A DNA stretch of 64,000 bases, from contig VUYV01000068.1 in assembly GCA_008711295.1 (NCBI GenBank), forward strand, positions 609,221-673,220, written 5' to 3'. A program made the translations under genes and the position numbers. The DNA comes from Anarhynchus alexandrinus (Eukaryota; Chordata; Aves; Charadriiformes; Charadriidae). Under the pieces are notes generated by a model, which did not search any database, had not been told where the DNA came from, and saw nothing but the letters and a program-made list of their open reading frames with translations. How positions within the stretch are numbered: the stretch's first letter is position 1; the number at the start of each line of letters is the position of its first letter. This document shows positions 24,101 through 33,959 of this stretch, piece by piece.

Positions 24101-27100
24101 AAGGTACTTGTACGTGCTTAAACCCCACTGAGATGCTGCCTTTCTCAGCCGGCCTCTCCTGCAGCAGGTGTGAGCTGGGACACCCAAATGTGCGGTCAGA
24201 GCTTTGCTGTGGCACTCTCCTTCCTGCTGTGCTGCCGGGGGGATGGAGCAGGAGCGTGGGAGGGCTCCCGCTCGCTGCAGGGCAAGACACCATCCCCCCC
24301 GCAGCCTTGTCTGCCAAACACCCTCTCAAAGGGTGCTTCTAAAAGGGTTGGCAGCTCTGACGCAGCGTGGCCCTGAGGGATCACAAGCTTTGGGGCTGGG
24401 CTCTGTGCTGGCTCACAGTCCCTATGTTGCTCCTGGAGAAGTCCCAGCAGCTGTCCTTCCTCCTGGTTGCCAGTCCCGGGAAGAAGGCTTTGTTTCGGGG
24501 TTCATCCCGAGGGTGTCCCTCAGAACGCCAGGCAGAGCCACCCTCGATGTCTGCTGCTTTTCACATGGGCTGTACAGAAAAGGGAGGTAAGGGGGAAGAA
24601 AATGCATCTTGCCAGGAGACTCCACACTACATCCCTCTGCACATAGAAGGATCCCCAGTGCTCCCATGGTGGCAAATGAAGCTGGGCAGCAGGACTGCTG
24701 TGCTGCCACATCCCCTGCCAGTCTCTAGGGTCAAGCATCTCCTCACTCACATTTTGTCACTGGTCAGGATCCATGTCTGTCCAAGAGCAAATAGCCCAGT
24801 CCTCCTGCAAGCCCCCTCCCCCTACGCCCAGGCCCCTTGCTGGCCCATCACTGGGGTTAGAGATGGTCATGTTCCTCCTTGGGATGAAGGTGGCTTCTCA
24901 AGAAGCAACCCCTGCCACCCCTTCCCGGTGCCAGGTGCCGCAGTGGGACACATGGCAGGAGCATCACACGGCCTCCATTGCCCTGGCCCTGCTCTGGGTC
25001 TCTGCTTCGTTGCTGCTGGGTTTTGAGTGAATCAGCCTTTCCCAGGGCAGTGCTGATAAGAAATGAAGGACAGCTGGACATGGCTGAGACCACCACTTGG
25101 GCCTGCTTTCCTGCTCCTTCCACTCCTTCTGCCTCTTTGGGAAGGGGGAGATCCAGAGCAGGACTTGTCCCCCAGCACATGTCATCTGCCATGACACAAG
25201 ACCTAGCCTGGCCAGGAAGCTACTGGAGAGCCCTGATCACCATGGGTTTTCCTGCACATCCATGCACCCAGGAGAGCATGAGAAGCATCTCTACTCCAGC
25301 ACATGTGTGCCAGTGCGGGTATCCCTACACTCAGGTTGGCTTCTTTCCCCTCAGACCATAGCCATATCCAGTGGTGAGAGATGGCACGTGCATACCAAGG
25401 GGCATGCTGCACCTGCAGGAGACCAGCGGTCAGCCCTCCACACACCTCCTCCCCTGGTGTCCCACCAGCACTACAGCTGACAGTGCCACCACATGGCTGA
25501 AGATCACAAAAATATGTTTGTTTTTTTTTTTTTAACCTTTATCAAAATGTCCAGCATTTCCAACTATGACAACAGGGACACTTCCCTGCCTGCAGGATCA
25601 TTTCTGGATACCCTGACTTCTGTACTTAAAAACTCCAGTTAATTTGTTTTCAGAGTACAGCTACCTGGGCAGATGGGTGGGCAAGCGCAGACACCAGCTG
25701 GCCAGGCTGGGCTTTTGGCAGGTACATTTTGCAACAATTCCTTGAGCAGCCTCTTGGCTGCCACCACCGCAAGGCTGGCCAAGCTCTCCTGCCGGAGAGG
25801 AACGCTTCCCGAAAAGTTAACTCTCAGTTGTTTCATGCAGTGAAGGTTAACAACCTCTTCTGAGCACTGAAAGCATTGCCCGGGTGGGTGAGCAGAGAGT
25901 TCCTCAAATGTTGAGGAGCCTATTTTCTATAGGTATTATTACCATCACCGCTATTAATAAGTATCTGCTGGTACAGTGAGGCAGGAGGGACCTACAGGCG
26001 CCTTTTCCTTGCAGTTACTCCTGACCCTGGCAGGATCCCCTTGGCCGTGGGGTGGTGGGTTACCCACCCGCCCGGCTCTCCTGCCGGAGGACACTACATG
26101 CTGAGGGCCACCAAAATGGCGGCAGGGTCAGCAGAGAGCTGTGGGGGTTTCCGATACCGTCCCCGCACATGGCTCTGTTGCCGCCGTGAAGCGGGTGTTC
26201 ACGTGGGCTGTAGGACTAAGGGCATAAGCAAACATTTGGGATGCCACCAGGAGAGCAGCCCTGGGGGAGCAGGCCTGCCTGCCATGCTGCCTGGCCCCGT
26301 GCCCGTAGCTGCTGGCCAGACGCAAGTCCCCATGTGCCCGCATTACAGCGATCCTCCACCAGCGACGCACACGCTTCGGCCACGGGTGGGACACGGTAGC
26401 CCAGCTCTCCTCTCTGCAGCTGCTGCTGCTTGACATGGGGGCAAAGGATAACCATGCCGCCCTGCAAGCCTGCTGTTGTGTGTAAGGAAGGCGAGGGACC
26501 CATGAAATTCACAGGTTGGGACCAGAAACACATTGCGTGCAGCCAGGGCTTGCAGGAATGTGCGATTAGAAACAACTAGGTCTGGTGCCACGGCCTGGGA
26601 ATTGTCACTCTGAAGGGGCAGGCAAAGGCGCACGTCCACAGCACGTCCACAGCAACATGGAGACAGCAGCTATCCTTCATGCCATGCTCTGGAGCAAGTT
26701 ATCTCTTTTCTGAAGGAAAATGTGCAAAGGCAGCAGGCTGGGGGGTGCTGGGGGCTCTGGGAGCTCACGGGCACCTGGGCAGGCTGCAGGGAAGGATGTG
26801 TCCCTGCTCCGTAAGGACTTCTGCACCTGCTCGGCTGTCTGTGTGGGGTGCTGCTCCACTCGGCCGGGGGGAGGGAAGGGGAAAAGGAAAGGCACAGGGG
26901 CAAAGGGGAAGAAGGGAGACAGAGATAAGGAGTCACTTACCCTCACTCCCATGAACCTGTCCCTCAGAACGATCCATGAAAGCAAGAACACAAAAGCTTT
27001 GTTGCAGCAGAACAACACGGAGACATCCGTAGTGTTTATTTTCTTTATTGCATGTAAGTAAAGGTAGTTTGTGAGTGTCCAAAGAACACCAAAGGGTGCT

Positions 27101-27160
27101 GCCTTGGTAAAAAATACCTTCAAAGTCAAGCCATTGTCTCCAAAAAATCGGCAGCACTCC
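14912..27160 (-). CDS. SLC35F3: SLC35F3, last five coding exons (partial gene; 5' exons lie beyond the window)
   Basis: Joining 27160..26941, 20803..20678, 18450..18258, 16404..16315 and 15156..14912 on the minus strand gives about 291 residues in one frame with GT/AG splice sites and compatible phases (2, 0, 0, 1, 1). The product closely matches the C-terminal two-thirds of SLC35F3, a solute-carrier family 35 (drug/metabolite transporter superfamily) protein reported as a thiamine transporter and linked to blood pressure in humans. Several hydrophobic segments typical of a ten-helix carrier are visible, e.g. [15 protein letters not shown] near the end, followed by a basic cytoplasmic tail ([11 protein letters not shown]). 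The N-terminal exons, including the first membrane segments, were searched for upstream to 64000 and not found. The neighbouring genes agree with the human order. Promoter not in window. Confidence 0.95.
15157..16314 (-). other. SLC35F3: SLC35F3 last intron
   Basis: 1158-bp phase-1 intron. Open frames on both strands at about 15200-15880 have no recognisable family and are considered chance. No repeat recognised. Confidence 0.85.
16315..16404 (-). CDS. SLC35F3: SLC35F3 coding exon ([10 protein letters not shown]...VPVNA)
   Basis: 90 bp between acceptor ttcttcag and donor gtaagg, phase 1 at both ends. Two bases complete a Thr codon from the previous exon; 29 codons follow ([20 protein letters not shown] then IVLSVPVNA), and the last base starts a Val codon finished in the next exon. 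It is too short to be found by ORF length. Confidence 0.95.
16848..17092 (-). repeat. CR1 LINE 3' fragment
   Basis: On the minus strand this is a CR1 3' end, inserted in the same orientation as SLC35F3. The given strand opens with cacagaatcacagaatggtc and continues gagatcatctagtccaaccc. The minus-strand frame retains the ORF2 tail motifs [18 protein letters not shown] and [12 protein letters not shown] with few breaks, so it is fairly young. It stops abruptly at gtttgtgcc, where the tandem repeat begins. Confidence 0.92.
17087..17180. repeat. AT-rich minisatellite at CR1 break
   Basis: Imperfect tandem copies of tgatacaaatata occur about every 14-18 bp. A longer unit, gtgcctgatacaaatat at 17087, recurs as gtgcctgatgcaaatat at about 17149. 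The first copy overlaps the last CR1 bases (gtttgtgcc), suggesting that the CR1 junction itself was duplicated. Confidence 0.7.
18258..18450 (-). CDS. SLC35F3: SLC35F3 coding exon (VLFKLLLG...GFSILLL)
   Basis: 193 bp, phase 0 in and phase 1 out; acceptor ttttgtag, donor gtgagt at 18257. It encodes [18 protein letters not shown], then a helix [15 protein letters not shown] and the loop [20 protein letters not shown]. The open frame continues into the intron, so ORF length overstates this exon. Confidence 0.95.
18451..20677 (-). other. SLC35F3: SLC35F3 intron
   Basis: 2227-bp phase-0 intron, GC-rich, with a C-homopolymer near 19379. Long overlapping open frames here are a consequence of base composition. 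No repeat or gene recognised. Confidence 0.8.
20678..20803 (-). CDS. SLC35F3: SLC35F3 coding exon (IVAAIF...SALYK)
   Basis: Exactly 42 codons, phase 0 at both ends; acceptor ccaaccag, donor gtaagc. It encodes a helix ([20 protein letters not shown]) and the start of the next ([18 protein letters not shown]), the hallmark inter-repeat region of SLC35F carriers. Confidence 0.95.
20804..26940 (-). other. SLC35F3: SLC35F3 intron
   Basis: 6137-bp phase-0 intron, GC-rich with many chance frames on both strands (the longest, about 220 codons at 24367-25026, has no recognisable domain). A T-homopolymer lies near 25520. No transposable element recognised. Confidence 0.8.
26941..27160 (-). CDS. SLC35F3: SLC35F3 coding exon (ECCRFF...FMGVR)
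   Basis: 220 bp: one base completing an Arg codon, then 73 codons from [17 protein letters not shown] to LRDRFMGVR. The acceptor is ttttag (ending 27161) and the donor gtaagt starts at 26940. It encodes two to three membrane helices with the conserved stretch [20 protein letters not shown], typical of the SLC35F group. Confidence 0.95.
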
Positions 27161-28524
27161 CTAAAACAAGGAGAGAAAGGCAGCATTATTACACAAACCA
27201 GTCAGAGTCTGCAGCAAATATATGGGTTTCTTTTCTTACTTGCTCCTCTTCTTTTCCTTTGGGGAAAGAGGGGCACACACCTTGTAAAGAGGAGAAGGAA
27301 CACAAGTTTCAGCATGTTGCAACAGCCGTACGAACACGGGGGGGGCTGCAAACACGGGAGGGACAGCAACGGAAGAGCGAGGGGAGAGGTGAAGCCAGGA
27401 GGTGAAATTTCACCCTTTGCCATGAACGCTTTCACAGTGGACATCTTGAAACAGCATGGGGTCATCCTCCTTCTTTCACCCCTGTGGGCACGGGGATGCT
27501 GAGGCGCCAGGGCTGGCAGCAAAGCCCCTTGCTCCCTGCTCCTGCTGCAGCCACAGGACCCTAGTGCCCATCTGTGAGCTGCTATGCAGGGCTTGCAAGG
27601 AGCCTCGCAGGAGCCTAATTTTGGGTTTTGCTACCTGAGGAGTGGGACCTGGCTTGATCCCCCCGGCAGCAGCAGAGGCAGGACCAGGAGGAGGCAGCTG
27701 GCAGCTGCCCACTCCTGCTGGGGCGAAGACATGCACCGGGACACGGCATGGTGGCACTCAGGGATGTGGTGGGTCAGTTGGAGCAGCAGCGTGGAGACAG
27801 AAGCTCAGGTGTAGAGCAAGGTATTTTGTGTTTGTTGGGTTTTGTTGCCTGTCAGTCTCTCGTACTGAGTCATGGCTGCACAGAACTTGCCCATCTCTTG
27901 TGCAGAACTTGCCCAATTCTGGATGTGATGACCCTGGGCTTTGGCTGCTGCACCCTTTCACCTGGTTCTGCATCGTGACACTCAGTGTCACAGCCAGCAC
28001 ATCGGTGTCTCTTGTCCTCTATGAAGTTACCTGCTGGCAGCAGCCTCTTCCCTGCCAAACCTGTTAACTGCCTCTCTGTAACAGCAGAAGAGCTACCCCT
28101 CTGCACCAGGAACCACAGCCTGACTTCCCACCCGCTGGCGCCACGCGGGGCCGTTCAGGGATGCGCGCAGCACCGACAGCCGCTGCCTGTGCTCAGCACG
28201 TGGCCTGGATCCATTTTCCTTCTACAGACACTATACCCCCTTCAAGTCTGGCCATCAGCCCTGCGAAGATCTGTCTGCACCAGCCACTTGCCATAGGGGA
28301 CGCAGGGAGTGCACAGGGGTGCAGAGAGACATTCAAAAACCCAGTCCTGAACTTCAGGAGAGGCTTAAACCTGCTTCTCAAGATGCCGGGGAGGGTTTGA
28401 CTGCCAGGGTGTCACAGGCAGCCAGTCTAACGCTCTGAAGACAAAAAACGCAGGCGCAGTTTAAATTAAATGACATTAAGTAAAATTGGTATGAGAGGGA
28501 CAGGAAGGCCATAGTCAAATGAAA
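27161..28524 (-). other. SLC35F3: SLC35F3 long upstream intron, proximal part
   Basis: Sequence immediately upstream of the first SLC35F3 exon in the window, up to the next CR1. I see no coding segment or repeat in it. Confidence 0.7.
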
Positions 28525-29121
28525 GGTTTAAAATGGAGTGGGCTATGAAGATGATTAGAAGACTGGAACATCTTTACTATGAGGAAAGGCTGAGGGACTT
28601 GGGTCTTTTTAGTCTGGAGAAGCGAAGACTGAGGGGGGATCTTATCAATGCTTATAAATACTTAAAGGGAGGGTGCCAGGGGGAGATCNTTAGAAGACTG
28701 GAACATCTTTACTATGAGGAAAGGCTGAGGGACTTGGGTCTTTTTAGTCTGGAGAAGCGAAGACTGAGGGGGGATCTTATCAATGCTTATAAATACTTAA
28801 AGGGAGGGTGCCAGGGGGATGGGAACAGTCTTTTTTCAGTGGTGCCTGGTGATAGGACAAGAGGTAACGGGCACAAACTTGAGCATAGGAAGTTCCATCT
28901 AAACATGAGGAGGAACTTCTTTCCTTTGAGGGTGGCAGAGCACTGGAACAGGCTGTCCAGAGAGGTGATGGAGTCTCCCACTCTGGAGACATTCAAAACC
29001 CGCCTGGACACTGTCCTGTGCAACCTGCTGTAGGTGACCCTACTCTGGCGCGAGGGTTGGACTAGATGATCTCCAGAGGTCCCTTCCAACCCTGACCATT
29101 CTGTGATTCTGTGATTCTGTG
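28525..29121 (+). repeat. CR1 LINE 3' end containing an artefactual duplication
   Basis: CR1 ORF2 C-terminal tail and 3'UTR, antisense to SLC35F3. The frame carries [20 protein letters not shown] and, after the duplication, [18 protein letters not shown], ending CNLL-stop near 29033. The 3'UTR (ggactagatgatctccagag) and three octamer repeats (attctgtg) follow, ending at about 29121. The true element is about 135 bp shorter than shown, because bases 28555-28683 are repeated at 28690-28818 across a single N. Confidence 0.92.
28555..28818. repeat. Direct duplication of about 129 bp across a single N (probable assembly error)
   Basis: Bases 28555-28683 and 28690-28818 read identically (offset 135). 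The only sequence between them is agatc plus the ambiguous base N at 28689. Copies start ttagaagactgg and end gccaggggga. One N between identical flanks is what an unmerged contig overlap looks like. Confidence 0.85.
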
Positions 29122-32100
29122 AACTTATGTTGGGATTCATTCTGGGGGAAAAAAGTTCCTCCTGCCAAAAATCTGTTCCCCACATATAGAATTGGGTATC
29201 ACTATTTCATATACAGTAGAAACATTGTCTTATACTGTACCGTGGGCCCAATTCTTTTTTAGCAGATACCACTGTATCTGTATGGTAGCACAGTCTGGCA
29301 CTCACCTTGAAGCACCGGTGTAGTGCCATGATGCCCCAAAGGACAGCCTTGCCCTGGCACGGATCAGGACCCTGAGCTGCATTTCCCGCTTTGGGAGTCT
29401 CCTCTCACTGGCCTATACAATAAGGGTTCCTTTTTAGCTGTCTGGGCTGGCTTCACCAAGTCGGAATTGCTTCTTGTAGCTGCCTCTTTATGGCAGAGGT
29501 TGCCCCATCCAGCCTGGGTTGTAAGGGAGCTTCTCCCTGAGGACAGCCAGGACTGTGGAGGGTGCTACCAAATGTGTCCCCATGTGCACAGCAAGCACCA
29601 TCGTCCAAAACAGGTGCGCCACTGAACCGTGGGCTATTTGTGGGGGGTAGCAGATGGTTTAGATGGCTTTCTTGGACCTGGCATCTTCAGTGAAGTCTGA
29701 GGAGCATTATGGGAAATGTGGTATGTTTCGTGTGCCAGGATGACTATATACTGTACAATAACTCCCTCATAATTAACTGTCTCCCCAGGTTTCCTACTGC
29801 TTATCAGGGAAACTGATTTTTCCTTGGTGTCATAACGCAGCTTATGAAGCGGTACTAGGAACTGTTTGATGATGAGAGTTGTAAGTGAGTAACGGTAGAT
29901 AAATAGTTATGGGAAGCAAGACAGGACTGTGATATAACCTACACCATAATCCCAAAACAGTCAGGGGACGAAATCACTCCAGGAAAAACAATCTTCAACT
30001 TTAAATATTTTGACAGAACGTTTTGGACACTGTTGCTCCTGCTGTCCAGTAATTTCAGTTTTGCCCACAAGGGTACATTGTACCCAACGAGTATCCTGAT
30101 GTTTTATGGATACTCTTTGGCAAAAACAGAGCTTGTGTCCTGTGGTGCTTCAGGCATGCCTGACTGTGCCAGGAGAGCCTGCCTATGAATATTTTAACAA
30201 TCTTATCTGCTAACGAAAATGTTACTTTTTAAGATGATAGACAAAAAACACCCTATGTGGAGGGCAGTCTGAAAGCATTCAGCGCCCTTTAGAGCCCAAC
30301 TCAGCACTGTGGACCCTCACGTGAGGTCTGACCCCAAGTCTCCCAAAGCCACGGGACAGGCAGGAGCTGGTGTTGTTCCTTGGGGTTTTACAGGGCAGAT
30401 TCTTGTGGGTATACCTGCCCAGGGCAGGACATGGAGGGAGTCCTCTGCTTGCACCAGAGCAAGCTGGCCGCCTCTGGGTCAGTAGGGAGATAGTGTTGGG
30501 TATCTCCTCCTGGGACAAGTGTGCAGTGGTGGTGGAAGAGCTGCTGGGGAAGCACACCTCTTGGGCAGGGAGACCACCACCCCCCTCCAGTTTTGACTGC
30601 CGGGGCCAGCAGCCAAGCTCTCTCATTTCTAGGATAAAATACAATTTCTAGCTCAGTTTACTCAGGCTTTGGTGAGCTGGTCCTCCTGCACAGCTAGCTC
30701 TAGCTCATCTGGGCTGAAGAGAGAGAGTTACCAGATGCCTGGAGGCTGCAGACTCTTCTCTTTGTTGGGTTCATCTCTGAGACTGAATTCCTGCTGTTTG
30801 CTACCGTGAGCAGAGGTGTGCTTTGCAAAGAAAGCAAGCGGGGATTCGGTAAACAGGCACTCCCCTGTGCTCCTGGTGCTTGCCCTCAGAGCGAGTTTTC
30901 CACCAAGCAGAGTTGAGCGGGGCTTGTGTGCACACACAACCAGCCCATGTTGGTCATGGTCCTCTGCAGGCTCCCTTTCCCCGCTCACACAGAGTATGCA
31001 CTGTTGCCCATCATCCCTTAGACTCACTGAGCAGCTTTCAAAGATCTCCTGGGCCATACACCTGCAACAGCGAGAGCCCCTGGCCTATCTTGAATAATGG
31101 CACAGTTAACAGCAAGCAGCCTTATTTACTTACAGAGTGTATATTTTCCATGTACCTCCAAGATATCCAGCTGGAGGAAGCCCTGAAGATGCTCTGGTAG
31201 TTCCCTGTGAGACGAATGTGCGTGCGTGTGGCTCTAATAACCTGGCAGAGCTGAGTCCCAGGGACACAGAGTGGTAGTGGGGAGCTCCTGCCCACTGACC
31301 TTTAGGTATGTACAAACAACCTTTTATGTTTCAGCTGGGACCCCAGGCTCTGTTCAGAGTCACCAGAGAGGCACGTCTCTGAGCTGCCTTTGCTGCCCAC
31401 CTCAGCAGGCACTGAGCCCACGGAGACGCTACTTCTGTTTCTCTCCTTCAGCTTTAAAAGGGACCCCAGGGCGAGGAGCACAGACACGGGCACCTCCAGC
31501 GCATTTCTGGAAGGAGAAATCCCACCTCCTGTGTTAAAAGAGAAATTATCATCAAAGACTGACCAAACCTACTCCTGCCCGCATTACCAGAAATGCTGCG
31601 CCTGCTGGTCTCACCTACCACCTCAACACAAAAGCTGCCTTGCTGCTCGCTTGCTGATACAGTTTTGCTTGCTGGGCTCACCCTGCTTTGCCCACGGAGC
31701 AGTGGGACTTTCGGTGTGGACAACGGCCAGAGAGACCATAAGGTAATGCTGATGCAAAGTTCAGGCATGCCCTGGCCCTGTGCATCCCCTGGTCCTGCTG
31801 AGCACAGCTCCTCCTGGGCAAGGAAGCCACCCCGAAGACGTCCTGCAGAGCCTCCCTGCTGAGATGATCTCTCCTCAACTGTGTAATCCTCCATGTGAGG
31901 AGTAAATTCCTACAACTGCTGGGCTGTTTCCAGGCAAGGTGGCAGCAGACAGCAAGGAGCTTTGGCGTTGCAGGGCATAATGCCATATTTTTGAGATAAA
32001 CTGGCTTCCTGCATTGTTTTCCTTGACTCTGCTGTCATGAGCTAGAGCTCCGTTGTAATCACAGCAGCTGGTTTAAAAAATAAACGCAAGGTATTAGCCA

Positions 32101-33907
32101 CGGCAACAGCAAAGGCCTGTGTAAGACTGGAATGGAAATGTCAAAGGAAGGATACTGGAAGGGAAATGCACTGGCTTAATTGCCACAGCAGCAATAAAGA
32201 AAAGCTTGCTCCCACTCAGAAGTGTCATACCCATGTTCACAGACAATGGGAAGGCTCATGACTGAAATAAAAGGCAGGATTACACGGCTGGGAGGAGGCC
32301 TACATGTGAACTGAGAGAATTGCAGCCCGGTTACACGCGGCCCTGGGGATGTGTTTCCAGAGAGAAGTCACCCAGTGGTTCTGCTTGCCACGGGGGGCTG
32401 CCGAGGGGGCTGCTGCAGCAGGCATCTTTGCTGCGTGTCAGGGTAACAGCATGGTGCAGGTGAGGAGGAGAAGCACGTGCTCAGCCTGGTTGCTCTCCTC
32501 CTCAGGATGCAAACTGGGATGGTTGCCATAAGGCCCATAAAGCCCAGCTGGGATCAGAAGTGGCTGCCTGGCTTTCAGGGCATCCTCTGCATGCAAGCGG
32601 TGGGGACAGACGGAAACCTGCCTGTAGGTATAAAATAAAGCAGTGGGCACCACACGACACAACTCAACCCACCTTACTGCTGCTGTGACACAAGACCCCC
32701 ACAGTAACAGCCCCCGAGCAGGGGTTAGAAAGTCCTGACTGGCACCATCCGGGCTGGATGTACCAGCGGTCCCCTCTCCCAGATGGGCATTCTGGTCCCC
32801 TGCCGCTTGTCACAGGGTGTCCTGACAACTTAGCGTGGCTGATGGAAATGTGTAACGTCACTTGGGAATGGCACATAGCTGCTACGGCACCACAGGAACT
32901 GTGCTGGGATGAAAGATACTACAGAAAGGCCTAAGGCATAGAGATGTTACTGTTGGTATTTTTACTCTATATTGTTTGCTGGTTTCTTAATCTTTCATGT
33001 ACTAGTTCTTGTTTTTTCCTCATAATCTTTTTAGTGTGTATCTTCATTAACCCAGCAAATGGCAAATTAGCTCTGCCCCATTAGGTACGTCTCCAGCACA
33101 AGACGACTAGCAAAACACCTCCATCACTGGAACCCAGCATCCCCAGTGAAGTAAATCAGAAGTAGTTAGCACCAAAATTGCATGCTAAGTAGGAGTTAAT
33201 CATATTGAAAGCAAGCATTGCAGTCAAGTAAAATTTGCAAATAAAATATGACAGTAAAGCTCCATTTTTTCCCCACTGAGCTCACAATTATATGTTTAAC
33301 ACTATTCACCTTCCACTGCCTGTTTTGTCTTTAACCATTGCTAGGTAGTTGGGATGTTTCTCCACTTGAACCTTGTGCAAATGGAATGCTTTTTGCTCCC
33401 ATTTTGCAAAAAAAACCCACCACCTCTGAAGAGGAAAGGTAGACAAGAACCAGAAAAAGCACACACCATGTGGTCCCCCAGGCCGGGCGTTTGGTCTCTT
33501 GATACTCACTGCAGAAGAAACCAATGCCAGAAAGGTCACTAAGCCATTGAAGTTGCCATTACATCTTTGGGAAAGATGCAGCAAAGTAGAAAATATCTGG
33601 GAGGAACACACATCCTCAGGGAATACTTTGCACAAGCTGGTTATTTCTCCTTTCCAGACTGTTTTGTTACTATTTTCTCATTGTCGCAGTGTTCATACTA
33701 AGCCTTCTCCTCCGAAGCAGGTTTGGATCTGCTCATGCTCCTAGCGGGTGATATTTTTTCTTTGTAGACTGCGCTTCTTACTTTGACCTTGCAAGGTCTG
33801 TACCTGCAAAATGAATTTGGCTAAATTGCTCCTGATTTTCAGCAGAGTGAGCATTGCCTCCCTGGAGCACAGCAAAGCCACCGCTGCGCCAATGAATCTG
33901 GCCTCTT

Positions 33908-33959
33908 GATTAGAGATTGGCAGGCAAAACATGTTTTGCTAATCCCTGCATCGATTAGG
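33908..33959. promoter_or_regulatory. Candidate intronic element: homeodomain-type sites around a 16-bp palindrome
   Basis: Within 52 bp there are three TAATC-type cores: GATTA at 33908, TAATCC at 33940-33945 and CGATTAGG at 33952-33959. They flank the perfect palindrome GCAAAACATGTTTTGC at 33924-33939. TAATCC is the preferred core of OTX/CRX/PITX (K50) homeodomain proteins. Regulatory function is inferred only. Confidence 0.3.

Noticed and set aside
24367..25026. 219-codon plus-strand frame
   Set aside because: It lies in a GC-rich SLC35F3 intron on the opposite strand with several competing frames; no domain recognised.
26677..27186. 169-codon minus-strand frame
   Set aside because: Only 27160-26941 is exon; the rest is read-through into introns on both sides.
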